Shown here: positions 36,599 to 46,231 of the stretch, piece after piece
Numbering within the stretch: the stretch's first letter is position 1
Layout: every line of letters starts with the position of its first letter
Assembly (NCBI RefSeq): GCF_001307805.1
Contig: NZ_CP013862.1
Location: 1,860,001-1,924,000, forward strand
Origin: Lentibacillus amyloliquefaciens
Lineage (GTDB): Bacteria > Bacillota > Bacilli > Bacillales > Amphibacillaceae
DNA: 64,000 nucleotides
Direction of reading: 5' to 3'
The notes under the pieces: generated by a model
Seen by the model: the letters and a program-made list of their open reading frames with translations, nothing else
What the model was told of the DNA's origin: nothing
The model's database searches: none
Translations under genes and position numbers: made by a program

Positions 36599-37093
36599 TC
36601 ATTTACCTGAAGCAGTGATAATGACGGTTTCACCGGCCTTCCCTTCTTTTTCATCCGTCATCATGTATTGCTTTCCTGTTTCCTGTGCATTTGTAATAAC
36701 AATTGGTGTCATATCGCTTGAAGCATTCTCCCTGATATATTCCAGGTCAAATTCCATCAGCACCTGGCCGGCCGATACGTTATCACCAGTTCTGACAGAT
36801 ACGATAAAACCTTTTCCTTCCAGTGAGACTGTCTCAAGACCGATGTGGACCAGTACTTCGGTTCCGTCCTTAGCACGCAGACCAATCGCATGCTTTGTAT
36901 CAGGGATTTGGATGACTTCTCCGTCAACCGGGGCACAAATTTTTCCTTCAACGGGTTTAACCGCAACGCCATCCCCCATCATTTTTTGACTGAAGACCGG
37001 ATCAGGCACTTCTTCAAGTTGTACGATTTCCCCATTAACCGGTGTGTATATCTTTATATCGGAATCGCCCTTTTTAAACAAATTTTTAAACAT
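36599..37093 (-). CDS. PTS glucose/GlcNAc-type IIA component
   Basis: A 164-aa soluble IIA(Glc) domain that passes phosphate from HPr to IIB. The active His is in EVLVHIGLETVSLEG, and a supporting His in DTKHAIGLRAKDG. It starts MFKNLFKKG at the ATG 37093 with GAAAGGAAG upstream, and an earlier in-frame start would run through the leader. First gene of the IIA-antiterminator-IIBC operon. With nagE broken it might still serve other IIBC permeases lacking their own IIA. Confidence 0.9.
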   Translation of the reverse strand: MFKNLFKKGDSDIKIYTPVNGEIVQLEEVPDPVFSQKMMGDGVAVKPVEGKICAPVDGEVIQIPDTKHAIGLRAKDGTEVLVHIGLETVSLEGKGFIVSVRTGDNVSAGQVLMEFDLEYIRENASSDMTPIVITNAQETGKQYMMTDEKEGKAGETVIITASGK

Positions 37094-37162
37094 AGTGCTG
37101 TACTTCCTTTCGATGATTTCTTTTTCGCATGCATTAGTATGCTTCAAACATTGCCCAATAAA

Positions 37163-37240
37163 AAAGCATGGCGGTATCAGGGAAAGTCGTGTCCTCCCGT
37201 GAAAATACCACCATGCCTAATCAAGTCAGTAACATGTGAT
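37163..37240 (-). promoter_or_regulatory. RAT element overlapping a leader terminator
   Basis: The minus-strand leader contains CACATGTTACTGACTTGATT then AGGCATG (RAT, 37240-37208), close to the recalled B. subtilis ptsG RAT. Its 3' side is also the 5' arm of a terminator stem, GCATGGTGGTAT/ATACCGCCATGC (37216-37205, 37177-37166), followed by TTTTTT. The two folds exclude each other. Binding of the antiterminator to RAT would let transcription pass into the IIA gene 70 bp downstream. Confidence 0.82.
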
Positions 37241-37453
37241 CGCTATTCATTCATCTATTTTTATCCTATCATCTCATATGCTGAAAAACAACACGTACAT
37301 ATACAGCCGTTCAATACGTGACTTTCTGCCGGGTTAAATTTGGACCGATTTACCCGTTTTTTTAGGCAATTTGGTCCGTTTTGCAGTGAAGATGTTCGGG
37401 AATTACCATAATTAAACTATAATAGATGTAACTACTTTTAGGGAGGGAGATTT

Positions 37454-38416
37454 ATGGCAAAAATGCATTTGATTCCTTATCAGGTGGAAGAGATTAAGGA
37501 TACAGCTCAAGAAATTCCCCAGGGCATCCAGATGATTCAAGCTCCGGACGTGTGGGAGCAAGCTGATGAAGGGAGCGACAATGTCATTGCTATCATTGAC
37601 ACAGGCTGTGACACAAGCCATCCCGATTTAGAAGGGAAAGTAATTGATGGCAAAAACTTCACAGATGCTAGTGATGAGACCGAGTACGCCGATGGCAACG
37701 GTCATGGCACTCATGTTGCGGGCACAGCAGCAGCCGCTGCAGGCGAAGAAGGGATTGCAGGAGTCGCACCAAACGCCAAACTGCTGATTGTCAAAGTGCT
37801 TGACGAAAATGGCAGTGGTGACTATCAATGGATCATTGATGGCATCAATTATGCAACTGACTGGGAAGGTCCGAATGGTGAAAAAGTGCGTGCGATCTCC
37901 ATGTCTCTCGGAGGCCCGGAAGACGTTCCGGAATTATATGAAGCAGTCAAACGGGCGATTGACTCCGGTATCCCTGTTGTTTGCGCTGCCGGAAATGAAG
38001 GGGATGACCGGCCGGAGACGGATGAATATGCCTATCCCGGCGCTTATAATGAAGTCATTCAAGTTGGCGCTATCAATTTTGACCGTGAAATCGCTCCATT
38101 CAGCAACACAAATGATGAAATCGATATCGTCGCCCCCGGCGTGGATATCCTGTCGACCTACACTGACCAACAATACGCGCGACTCTCCGGAACATCAATG
38201 GCCGCACCACACGTATCAGGAGCACTTGCACTGGTCACAAGCATAGCCGAGTCGCAATTTGACCGGAAACTGACAGAAACAGAACTCTATGCACAACTGG
38301 TCAGGCGCACCGTTCCATTAGGCTACCCAAAATCAGCAGAAGGCAACGGCCTGCTAGCACTTGATATTCTGAATCGATTTGAAGATTTGTTCCAGACATT
38401 TAATACGGCTTTTTAA
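37454..38416 (+). CDS. isp: Intracellular serine protease (subtilisin family)
   Basis: A 320-aa cytoplasmic subtilase. There is no signal peptide. Instead the short N-terminal extension contains LIPYQV, the motif that blocks the active site until it is cut. The triad is Asp in IIDTGCDTSHPD, His in NGHGTHVAGTAAA and Ser in LSGTSMAAPHVSG, with the oxyanion Asn in CAAGNEGD. These enzymes turn over cytoplasmic protein in stationary phase and sporulation. ATG at 37454 follows GGGAGGGAG. It is not a secreted LicP-type protease, so it is unlikely to trim the lantibiotic. Confidence 0.93.
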   Translation: MAKMHLIPYQVEEIKDTAQEIPQGIQMIQAPDVWEQADEGSDNVIAIIDTGCDTSHPDLEGKVIDGKNFTDASDETEYADGNGHGTHVAGTAAAAAGEEGIAGVAPNAKLLIVKVLDENGSGDYQWIIDGINYATDWEGPNGEKVRAISMSLGGPEDVPELYEAVKRAIDSGIPVVCAAGNEGDDRPETDEYAYPGAYNEVIQVGAINFDREIAPFSNTNDEIDIVAPGVDILSTYTDQQYARLSGTSMAAPHVSGALALVTSIAESQFDRKLTETELYAQLVRRTVPLGYPKSAEGNGLLALDILNRFEDLFQTFNTAF

Positions 38417-38427
38417 TCATAGAACTG

Positions 38428-38470
38428 GAAGCGGGATCCGTACTGATGACAAAGATCCCGCTTCGTTTTG
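38428..38470 (+). terminator. Terminator after isp
   Basis: GAAGCGGGATC (38428-38438) and GATCCCGCTTC (38454-38464) form a perfect 11-bp stem followed by GTTTTG. Confidence 0.85.
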
Positions 38471-38507
38471 TGGTTGCTTTCGAACAGGTTTTAACCATAG
38501 CTGTTGA

Positions 38508-38552
38508 ATATAATGAGGGTTAGCTCTTAAAACTGACCCTCATTATATATTT
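38508..38552. terminator. Second hairpin in the isp-prpD gap
   Basis: ATATAATGAGGGT and ACCCTCATTATAT form a perfect 13-bp stem around a 15-nt loop, followed on the plus strand by ATATTTTC. It may back up the isp terminator or end the prp operon from the other side. Confidence 0.55.
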
Positions 38553-38664
38553 TCAAAAATCCAAATCCGTTGAACAAACGAATTGCCGACAGAGATCAAT
38601 AAGATTGTTACTTTTGGTATACCCTTCCGGCGTTCCTCCCAGGCTTGTATTTCACATTCATATT

Positions 38665-40083
38665 TTATCTTTTCCAATTATCCATAAACTCATCGACGTC
38701 CATGTTAAACAATTCTTTCTTTTTAAGAAACATTGATTTTAAATTAGCGGTATGTTCTTTGGAAAATTGGGTTGAAACATTCTCTTCAAACTTTTTATAA
38801 AGTAGTGGCCGCCCTTCTTCCCTTCGAAAGCGATGACCAATAGGGTAATGCTTTTCAATTTTGTCCGTAGAAGTGCCATCTTTAAATTTTATTTGAACAG
38901 CATTTGCAATTGAACGTTTCGCTGGATCCAAATAATCTTGAGAGTAACTTTGATCTTCCCTGACAATCATTTTATTACGCAATTCGTCGACAATTGGATT
39001 ATTAGCGATATTGTCCTCGTAATGATCTGCGGTTATATTTCCATAAATAAGTGCTATTGCGGTAATATACTGTAAACAGTGATCCCTGTCAGCCGGATTC
39101 ACGAGCGGTCCTTTCTTGTCGATGATCCGGGTTGCCGACTCATGCGTGTTTATTACAATCTCTTCTACCTCTTCCAGTTTGTCTGCTACTTCTTTATGCA
39201 GTTCGAATGCGCATTCTGCTGCAGTTTGGGCATGATATTCAGCGGGAAAAGAAATCTTAAATAAAATATGCTTCATCACGTAGTCATTCAGCTCTTGAGC
39301 CAAAGTCAGGGGTTTACCATCCATCATGACATCCTCAAACCCCCATTGTGATGCACTTAATGCAGTGGGATACCCCATCTCTCCTCTTAGCGATAAAAAG
39401 GATAGCCAGACGCCTCTGCTGGTTGCATCCCCCGCAGCCCATGATTTTCTTGAACCGGCATTTGGGAAATGTCGATAAGTCCTCAGGCTTCCGTTATCGA
39501 TCCAGGCATTGGAAATAGCATTGACAACTTCTTCTTTAGTACCGCCAAGCATAGAAACAGTAACAGCCGTGGTCGCTACTTTTACAAAAAGCACATGATC
39601 AAGACCTTCACGATTAAGACTGTTATCCAATGCCAGAATTCCTTGTATTTCATGGGCTTTAATAGCGGTCTTAAGCACATCTTCCACTTTTAATGTTTGC
39701 TTGCCTTCTCGTCTATTCTTTCTGCTCAAATAATCAGCAGTAGTGAGTATCCCGCCTAAATTATCGGACGGATGCCCCCACTCTTGAGCAAGCCAGCAAT
39801 CATTATAATCAAGCCACCGAATCATAGTTCCGAGGTTAAAAGCCGCTTGAACCGGATCCAAATAAAAATCTGTTCCGGGTACGTAGCTTCCTTCACTAGG
39901 CTGTCCCGGAACTATTGGACCCAAAACTTTTGTGCACGCTGGATAATTTAAAGAAAGCATTGCACAGCCCAGGCTATCCATTAAAACTTCGGCTGCCACA
40001 CTAAGCGATTCATCATCACCTATGTTATCGTTAAGAGCATAATCTGCAATCTGATTCAATACTTCGTCGACTTTGTGTTCCAT
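38665..40083 (-). CDS. prpD: 2-methylcitrate dehydratase (MmgE/PrpD family)
   Basis: A 472-aa enzyme that dehydrates 2-methylcitrate to 2-methylaconitate in propionate catabolism. Family features are [20 protein letters not shown] with likely active-site residues, [15 protein letters not shown] helices, and [13 protein letters not shown] near the C-terminus. Length equals B. subtilis MmgE. ATG at 40083 with GGAAAGGGGTGG upstream. It follows prpB with a 21-bp gap in the same operon as tricarboxylate transport genes, which suggests an imported substrate. Confidence 0.88.
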   Translation of the reverse strand: MEHKVDEVLNQIADYALNDNIGDDESLSVAAEVLMDSLGCAMLSLNYPACTKVLGPIVPGQPSEGSYVPGTDFYLDPVQAAFNLGTMIRWLDYNDCWLAQEWGHPSDNLGGILTTADYLSRKNRREGKQTLKVEDVLKTAIKAHEIQGILALDNSLNREGLDHVLFVKVATTAVTVSMLGGTKEEVVNAISNAWIDNGSLRTYRHFPNAGSRKSWAAGDATSRGVWLSFLSLRGEMGYPTALSASQWGFEDVMMDGKPLTLAQELNDYVMKHILFKISFPAEYHAQTAAECAFELHKEVADKLEEVEEIVINTHESATRIIDKKGPLVNPADRDHCLQYITAIALIYGNITADHYEDNIANNPIVDELRNKMIVREDQSYSQDYLDPAKRSIANAVQIKFKDGTSTDKIEKHYPIGHRFRREEGRPLLYKKFEENVSTQFSKEHTANLKSMFLKKKELFNMDVDEFMDNWKR

Positions 40084-40103
40084 CAATACCACCCCTTTCC
40101 TTT

Positions 40104-41012
40104 TCAATCTTGATCCGGAATTACCGTTTCAGCTATATTGTTATCAAGGTTTTCATATTCATGCAGTTTTATTATCTCGTAAAGTTCCTCCCGTGTTTGC
40201 ATATCCCCTAAAATATTCTCCTGTGTCCCTTTCTCAGCTATCTCATTAAATGCTCTCTCATATGCCTTTGCAGCCACTCTTAAAGAGGTAACAGGGTAAA
40301 TCACCATTGCGTACCCCATTTTCCGAAAGTCCGTCGCATTAATATACGGCGTTTTTCCAAATTCGGTCATATTTGCCAGTAAAGGAGCATTGATTTGATC
40401 AGAAACTTTGATAAACTCTGTTTCGCTTGTCATAGCCTCAGGAAATATTGCATCTGCTCCAGCTTCGGCGTATGCTTTAGCTCTTTCCAGCGCTTTATCC
40501 ATTCCTTCAACACCGCGGGCATCTGTTCTTGCTACAAGAATTAAGGAAGGGGCAATCTTTTTAACCATTTTTATCTTCTCGACCATTTCTTCAGTAGATA
40601 TTAATTGTTTTCCATTCAAATGACCGCATTTCTTAGGTATACTCTGATCTTCAAGCTGAATTGCAGCAACTCTTGCTTCCAGCAGCTCCTTCACTGTTCT
40701 TGCAATATTTAGAGGACCTCCAAAACCGTTATCTACATCTACCAAAAGCGGCAGATTGGTCGCCCTTACAATCTCATTTGCTTTTTCAGCAACTTCACTT
40801 GAATTTAACAGCCCGATATCTGGTATGCCTTTACTGGCTGTTAGAGCAGCACCCGACAAATATAAGGCCTCAAACCCTGCCTTCTTTCCAACTAGCCCTG
40901 CCATGCCATCATGAGCGCCTGCTATTTTTAATATTCTTTTGTTTTCCATTAACTCTTTAAAGTTATTTGCTAATGTTTCTTGTGATTTTTGATTGGAGAT
41001 TAACCAGGTCAT
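40104..41012 (-). CDS. prpB: Methylisocitrate lyase
   Basis: A 302-aa PEP mutase/isocitrate lyase-family TIM barrel that splits 2-methylisocitrate into pyruvate and succinate. The active-site loop is [13 protein letters not shown] with the catalytic Cys, the metal-binding stretch [16 protein letters not shown], and [13 protein letters not shown]. Length equals B. subtilis YqiQ. No prpC (2-methylcitrate synthase) is in this operon, so either it is elsewhere or methylcitrate-like acids are taken up. Lies between the DASS transporter and prpD. Confidence 0.9.
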   Translation of the reverse strand: MTWLISNQKSQETLANNFKELMENKRILKIAGAHDGMAGLVGKKAGFEALYLSGAALTASKGIPDIGLLNSSEVAEKANEIVRATNLPLLVDVDNGFGGPLNIARTVKELLEARVAAIQLEDQSIPKKCGHLNGKQLISTEEMVEKIKMVKKIAPSLILVARTDARGVEGMDKALERAKAYAEAGADAIFPEAMTSETEFIKVSDQINAPLLANMTEFGKTPYINATDFRKMGYAMVIYPVTSLRVAAKAYERAFNEIAEKGTQENILGDMQTREELYEIIKLHEYENLDNNIAETVIPDQD

Positions 41013-41025
41013 TATGAGTACCTCC

Positions 41026-42396
41026 TCATATTATTAAATTCCAATAAACAAAAATACTGATAAAAACAATAATCAGCCACGCTGACATGGTCACAATACC
41101 TACCCGCAGCAGATCCCGTTGGGTGAAATAACCATAAGAATAACTTATCAAATGTACGGGCGATTGTGTTATTAATAAAAATCCCGGTATTCCCACTAAA
41201 TAGACACTCATTGCTACTTCAAGGGAACTGAACATTGCTATTTTTTCACCCAGTATGAGCGCCAATGGCAGCACAATTGTCAAGAACCCCAATACATTTA
41301 CGAATAACACTCGTGCCGCTGCGATCAACAGACATAAAACAATCACAACTATTACTGGATGAAGATTCTCAAATGCATTAACCAGCCAACCTGCAAAGCT
41401 ATCCATTGCACCCGTATCAATTAATATATTGGATAACATCAACGTAGCAGCAAAAAAAATCATCATATCCCAGTCAACACTTGATCTTGCTTCTTTCCAA
41501 TCCAACACTCCAACATAAGGGAACACAACAATAGCGGCCCCAAGCATGCCAATTAAAGGGATAGAATAGCCGTGCCATGTTTGCGTAAGCCATAAAATCA
41601 GTATACCAGCTATGATAAAAGCCATTTTTATTTCTTGTGGTTGCCACTTTCCCAATTCCTTTTTCCGGGAAGATAATAAGTCCTTCACCATTTCCCGGTT
41701 GACACTTTCGGTAGGGAAAACGATCTGGAGTATTAACCATAATGACAATACAAACGTAAACATTGGGAAACTAAAATATATCAGCCAATTAATATAACTC
41801 ATTTCGTCTGAAACTGAAGAAAACATACCAAATGCATAAATAGTAGAACTGGCACCGGTAGGAACAAAGGCCGCCGAGATCGCACTGACATATGCCACTC
41901 CAATAAAAAAAGACTTCCCAAGGTTCGTTGTTGATTGAATTGCCTGTAATTTGTTAATTAAATTATCCAATATATCACTAATTAACTTGCCTTTGCCAAT
42001 ATTGGAAGGTATGAATATGGTTAAAACAAACATCATAATGTAAGAAAGCAAAAGTAATAATTTCCCCGACCCATTTGCCAGGTTCAATATAGAAAGGGCC
42101 ACCCTGCTGGCCAAACCTGTTTTGACAAAAGCATGTGCCAATATAAAAGTTGAAAATAATAACCAAACCAGACTGGAGCCTAAATAACTTAAGACCTCGT
42201 CATAAGAAGTAATGTGAAAAGAAAGGATTAATATAAGGACTACTGAGCTATAAGCAAGTGGAAACACTCTTCCTATCCATAATACCTGGATAATCAGCAG
42301 TGTCCCGCCTGCCTTTACCTCAGGTGCCCAGTCCCCTATCCAAAAAAACAGAATATAAAGACTTGCAGAAACACCAAGTAATATTTTATTCTTCAT
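41026..42396 (-). CDS. DASS-family (SLC13-type) anion:Na+ symporter
   Basis: A 456-aa transporter with about eleven hydrophobic segments. Conserved pieces are SNIGKGKLISDILD, a Na+/carboxylate site variant in FVPTGASSTIYAFGMFSS, and VLFVNVLGFLTIVLPLALIL near the end. DASS proteins import di- and tricarboxylates with Na+. It is embedded between tctA and prpB, so it is a second uptake route for the same acid, or an exporter of the succinate produced. Confidence 0.87.
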   Translation of the reverse strand: MKNKILLGVSASLYILFFWIGDWAPEVKAGGTLLIIQVLWIGRVFPLAYSSVVLILILSFHITSYDEVLSYLGSSLVWLLFSTFILAHAFVKTGLASRVALSILNLANGSGKLLLLLSYIMMFVLTIFIPSNIGKGKLISDILDNLINKLQAIQSTTNLGKSFFIGVAYVSAISAAFVPTGASSTIYAFGMFSSVSDEMSYINWLIYFSFPMFTFVLSLWLILQIVFPTESVNREMVKDLLSSRKKELGKWQPQEIKMAFIIAGILILWLTQTWHGYSIPLIGMLGAAIVVFPYVGVLDWKEARSSVDWDMMIFFAATLMLSNILIDTGAMDSFAGWLVNAFENLHPVIVVIVLCLLIAAARVLFVNVLGFLTIVLPLALILGEKIAMFSSLEVAMSVYLVGIPGFLLITQSPVHLISYSYGYFTQRDLLRVGIVTMSAWLIIVFISIFVYWNLII

Positions 42397-42428
42397 TCGT
42401 TGTCCCTCCCATAAAAGGAGAGGTCCTA

Positions 42429-43928
42429 TTACGCTCTTCCTTGTTTAAACTTCTTTACCCACTCAACTATAAATGGATAAGCAATGGACAATACAGTCAT
42501 AATCAACAAGGTTATCGTTATTGGAGAAGCAAATAGAACATTCATGAAATTATCATGTGCTACTATACTTTTTCTGAAATTCTGCTCCATATCAGATCCC
42601 ACAATGACAGCAAGAATCAATGGTGCAATAGGGAACTTGAGAAGTTTCATGATCACGCCGATCACACCAAAAATCACCAGTATATAGAAATCTATTATGC
42701 TATAACTTAATGTGTATGTCCCAATAAATGCCAGCACTAATATGAGTGGATAAAGAATTTTTGGCGGTGTATCCAGTATTCTGACCAATAGTCCGATCAG
42801 TAGAATATTAATGACGACCAAGAATAAATTTCCTATAAACATACTATTTACTAATGTCCATACTGTTTCAGGGTTATCTTCAAACAGAAGTGGTCCAGGC
42901 TGCAATCCCAGCATTATTAAAGCACCTAGAATAACGGCTGTCGTTCCTGAACCAGGAATCCCCATTGTAAGCAAGGGAATAAATGCACCAACAGATGCAG
43001 CATTGTTGGATGATTCTGGAGCAGCAACACCTTCAATTGTCCCTTTCCCGAATTTGTCAGGATGCTTGGAAATCTGTTGTTCCGTGGTATAGCTCAGCAT
43101 GGAAGCAATCGATCCTCCTGCACCCGGAAGAATACCAATGAGAAAACCAATAGGCCCTTGACGAATCATCGGCCACTTTGAACGTTTCCATTGTTCTCTT
43201 GTAATACCTTTCTTGCCTACTTTACTCTTTTTATTTTTTATATCATCAATACTCAAAAAGTTGTATAAAACTTCACCTACTGCATATACACCTATGATGA
43301 CTACCAGAAAATCAATACCTTCACTTAATTGCGGAATATCAAAAGTAAACCGGTAAACCCCGGTTTGAAGGTCAACCCCAACCGTACTTAACATTAGACC
43401 AATACTCATTGATATGAAGCCTTTTATCATGTTTCCTTTTGATAAGGACACAATAGCCGATAATGTAAACACCAGCAGCAGGAAATACTCGGCCGGTCCA
43501 AAATCCAACGCAAAGGACGCCAAAGGTTTGGCAAGCAGGGTAAATCCTATAATCGCTGCAGTCCCCCCGATTAATGAGGCAATCGCTGAAATCGTCAATG
43601 CCTGCCCAGCCTGCCCTTTTTGTGTCATCGGATAGCCATCGAATGTAGCTGCAATAGCTGATCCATCACCCGGTGTATTAAGTAAAATTGAACTTCGTGA
43701 TCCACCGTACATTGCCCCATAGTAAATGGCCGCCATAAGAACCAATGCACTGGTAGAATCCATTCCAAACGTAACTGGTATCAGCACCGCAACGGCGGTT
43801 GCCGGTCCAAGTCCCGGCAGCATTCCAACTACCGTTCCAAGAAATCCTCCAATTAGAACCCACAATAAATTCATCGGTTGAATTGCCGTTGTCAGACCTT
43901 CTATAAAACTCTGAAAATCCACCCCCAT
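42429..43928 (-). CDS. tctA: Tripartite tricarboxylate transporter large permease TctA
   Basis: A 499-aa permease with twelve or so membrane segments. The TctA signature GMLPGLGPATAVAVLIPVTF and YYGAMYGGSRSSILLNTPGD is near the N-terminus, and GILPGAGGSIASMLSYTTEQ repeats it in the second half. It forms the membrane channel of a binding-protein-dependent secondary transporter with TctB and TctC, driven by the ion gradient. Confidence 0.93.
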   Translation of the reverse strand: MGVDFQSFIEGLTTAIQPMNLLWVLIGGFLGTVVGMLPGLGPATAVAVLIPVTFGMDSTSALVLMAAIYYGAMYGGSRSSILLNTPGDGSAIAATFDGYPMTQKGQAGQALTISAIASLIGGTAAIIGFTLLAKPLASFALDFGPAEYFLLLVFTLSAIVSLSKGNMIKGFISMSIGLMLSTVGVDLQTGVYRFTFDIPQLSEGIDFLVVIIGVYAVGEVLYNFLSIDDIKNKKSKVGKKGITREQWKRSKWPMIRQGPIGFLIGILPGAGGSIASMLSYTTEQQISKHPDKFGKGTIEGVAAPESSNNAASVGAFIPLLTMGIPGSGTTAVILGALIMLGLQPGPLLFEDNPETVWTLVNSMFIGNLFLVVINILLIGLLVRILDTPPKILYPLILVLAFIGTYTLSYSIIDFYILVIFGVIGVIMKLLKFPIAPLILAVIVGSDMEQNFRKSIVAHDNFMNVLFASPITITLLIMTVLSIAYPFIVEWVKKFKQGRA

Positions 43929-43943
43929 ATTTTTCTCTCCTTT

Positions 43944-44393
43944 CTATGGCAGACTTACGCTTAATAGTTCGGAAAATGCATACCAAAAAACTACCGAAAA
44001 TAAAACTGATATTAATATATTTTTTATCCAAGGCTTTCTTCCATTTACGATAAATAACAAGGCTGTTAAAAAAATGATTGTTGAAAACAAAAATCCTATC
44101 CGCTCAAACAGGAATGTATATACAAAAATCATAATTAGCGTAGATACGATAATAAAAGGTGCCCTGCCGACAAAGAGTGCTTTAAACGCTTCAAATTTCT
44201 CATCCCGCTTTCGCCATTCCTGTACGAAATAAATAATACTGAACAGTAATAATACGCTTCCTATGATAAGGGGAAAGTAAAGCGGCGCAGTTGGATCCCC
44301 CGTACGTGACCGGGGTAAATTGACGGTTAAAACCAAATAAACAATTCCGATTGTTATGAAAAATGAGGGCACAATTAATCGAGCCATCATCAC
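43944..44393 (-). CDS. tctB: Tripartite tricarboxylate transporter small permease TctB
   Basis: A 149-aa protein with four membrane segments (LIVPSFFITIGIVYLVLTV, LYFPLIIGSVLLLFSIIYFV, FIIVSTLIMIFVYTFLF, ILISVLFSVVFWYAFS). It ends 15 bp before tctA, the standard TctCBA order. TctB is poorly conserved, and the assignment rests on size, topology and position. Confidence 0.88.
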   Translation of the reverse strand: MMMARLIVPSFFITIGIVYLVLTVNLPRSRTGDPTAPLYFPLIIGSVLLLFSIIYFVQEWRKRDEKFEAFKALFVGRAPFIIVSTLIMIFVYTFLFERIGFLFSTIIFLTALLFIVNGRKPWIKNILISVLFSVVFWYAFSELLSVSLP

Positions 44394-44447
44394 CCCTCCT
44401 AACTAATGTAGGTGGGGGCACCTTCTTAGATACCCCCTTGTGCTTCT

Positions 44448-45431
44448 TTATTCTGTTAAACCTGCTTGTTGCAGTAATTCTTTATAATCTTTTGTTTGTT
44501 TTTCTAAAAATTCCTTTGATTCCTGGCTATTATGGTAATATGGCTCCCACTCGTTATTCTTCATAACCTCTTGCCAAGCTTCTGTCTCAACCATTTTGCT
44601 TATTTTTTTATCCCAATATGCAATTTCTTCTTCGGTCATATCCGGAGGTCCCATGATACCCCTCCAATGTGGAAACACCATATCCAAGCCTTGCTCTTTC
44701 CATGTTTTTACTTCTTCCAGTCCCTCGATTCTTTCTTCCGAGCTTACTGCAACAATATTAAGCTCACCAGCCAAGTGCTGCTCTTTTGATTCGGATACTG
44801 ACATAGATGCGACATCAACGTGACCACCTAATAATGCAGTCAGTACATCGCCACCGCTTTCATAAACCATAAACTCAAGTTTGGAAACATCCACGCCATA
44901 TTCCTTGGCTGCCTGTACAAAGGACAAATGGTCGTTATTTCCCAGGCTCGGTGCGACACCAATTTTAAGAGATTTCGGATCCTGTTTTAACTGTTCCATG
45001 ACCTCTTTGCCTGTTCCAAAAGAAGAATCGGGAGGTACAGCAACAGAAATCCACTCCGTACTCAAAATGCCCAAAGGTGTAAAATCTTCATACGTTAAGT
45101 CACTTTGTCCCAGCAAATTATTCGTGATAACGAGACTGGAATTGATCGAAATTGTATGAGCATCCTGGTTTTTTAAATATTGCCAGCCTACTTCGCCGCC
45201 GCCACCAGGTTTATTCGACACTTTTATATTTTTTTCAATAAGTCCTTCATCATCATAGATTTTCTGCATTGCCCTGGCTGTTGCGTCCCAACCGCCACCG
45301 GGAGTAGCCGGTGCTATAATTTCTATGTTCTTATTGGGAAAATTCTGTGCAGATCCACTGTTTCCACCAGAACATCCAGCAATAAATACTGCTAGCACAA
45401 CTAACATGGCTCCTATATATTTTTTCATCAT
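44448..45431 (-). CDS. tctC: Tripartite tricarboxylate transporter binding protein TctC
   Basis: A 327-aa lipoprotein: signal peptide MMKKYIGAMLVVLAVFIAGC with the lipobox Cys at residue 20. The mature part has the TctC/Bug fold: IEIIAPATPGGGWDATARAM, the carboxylate-binding region, and KVSNKPGGGGEVGWQYLKNQ. It captures the substrate outside the membrane and hands it to TctAB. First gene of the transport operon, 54 bp downstream of a cre-like site. Confidence 0.93.
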   Translation of the reverse strand: MMKKYIGAMLVVLAVFIAGCSGGNSGSAQNFPNKNIEIIAPATPGGGWDATARAMQKIYDDEGLIEKNIKVSNKPGGGGEVGWQYLKNQDAHTISINSSLVITNNLLGQSDLTYEDFTPLGILSTEWISVAVPPDSSFGTGKEVMEQLKQDPKSLKIGVAPSLGNNDHLSFVQAAKEYGVDVSKLEFMVYESGGDVLTALLGGHVDVASMSVSESKEQHLAGELNIVAVSSEERIEGLEEVKTWKEQGLDMVFPHWRGIMGPPDMTEEEIAYWDKKISKMVETEAWQEVMKNNEWEPYYHNSQESKEFLEKQTKDYKELLQQAGLTE

Positions 45432-45484
45432 TTCTCCCCCTTTAAGTAAGATTTAATTAAGATAATATACTGAATTTTACCTTA

Positions 45485-45498
45485 TGTATACGTTTTCA
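45485..45498. promoter_or_regulatory. cre-like catabolite repression site
   Basis: TGTATACGTTTTCA matches TGWAARCGYTWNCW at all but one constrained position (T for A at position 5). It lies between the citT-like gene and tctC, where CcpA binding would block the tct-prp operon in the presence of preferred sugars. Confidence 0.55.
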
Positions 45499-45512
45499 AA
45501 AAAAGTGAAATA

Positions 45513-45556
45513 AAGTAAAAAAAACACTTTGTGTTCATTTTGTTCACAAAGTGTTA
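45513..45556 (-). terminator. Terminator of the two-component operon
   Basis: AACACTTTGTG and CACAAAGTGTT form a perfect 11-bp stem, followed by TTTTTTT on the minus strand. The stem starts in the response regulator stop codon. It insulates the regulators from the transport operon. Confidence 0.9.
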
Positions 45557-46231
45557 ATTAGAATAATATCTGCGTTCAGGTCTCCCTACAATCCCATAAT
45601 CCTGTTCCACCTTTACATCCTCTATTTGAACCAAATACTCTAAATAACGGCGGGCAGTTGTTCTCGAAGAGCCTATCTGGTTTCCCATTTCTTCTGCAGA
45701 CCATGATTTATTATCTTGTTCCATATAGTATTGAACTTTTGATAAAGTAACACTATCTATACCCTTTGGTAATGATTCTTCTTTTGATTGTTTTTTTCTT
45801 GGAGAAGAAAAGAGCAATTCGTCAACAATTTCCTGATCTAAGTAATCTTTTTCTTTCAATAAGCCTCTCTGCCGCATATATTCATTTATCACTGTGTTAA
45901 ACTTTTCCAAACTAACCGGTTTAATCAAATAATTGAAAATCCCCTGACGGATACTCTTTTCAAGCAGCTTTTTTTCCGTCGCGGCCGTTATGATAATGAC
46001 ATCAAGTTCAGGGTGTATTTCCCGTGCCATTTGAATTAAATCCGTTCCAAGGTGATCAGGCAAATAAATGTCCAACAGTAATAAATCCGGTTTCCATTCT
46101 TTAATTAAAGATAAGGTCTCCTCACCGTTAATCGCCTTACCGACTATTTTTGCATCTTCCATTTTTATCAGAAATTCTTCATGGATATTCGCTATTCTAA
46201 AATCATCCTCTGCGATTGCGATGTTAATCAT
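45554..46231 (-). CDS. CitT/DctR-like response regulator
   Basis: A 225-aa regulator. Receiver domain 1-120 with Asp8/Asp9, phospho-acceptor Asp54 in LLLDIYLPDH and Lys in NYLIKPVSLEKF. The C-terminal helix-turn-helix is SWSAEEMGNQIGSSRTTARR. Size and layout match B. subtilis CitT, which activates citrate uptake. It overlaps its sensor gene by 4 bp and should activate tctC-prpD. Confidence 0.9.
   Translation of the reverse strand: MINIAIAEDDFRIANIHEEFLIKMEDAKIVGKAINGEETLSLIKEWKPDLLLLDIYLPDHLGTDLIQMAREIHPELDVIIITAATEKKLLEKSIRQGIFNYLIKPVSLEKFNTVINEYMRQRGLLKEKDYLDQEIVDELLFSSPRKKQSKEESLPKGIDSVTLSKVQYYMEQDNKSWSAEEMGNQIGSSRTTARRYLEYLVQIEDVKVEQDYGIVGRPERRYYSN

Noticed and set aside
36348..36989. 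Plus-strand open frame of 213 codons
   Set aside because: It lies antisense to the antiterminator and IIA genes, which have clear family motifs; its Ser/Pro/Phe-rich product looks like a reverse-strand shadow.
37454..38416. Subtilase considered as the LicP-type trimming protease of the lantibiotic
   Set aside because: It has the LIPY propeptide and no signal peptide, so it is a cytoplasmic protease, and it lies 20 kb from the lan genes.
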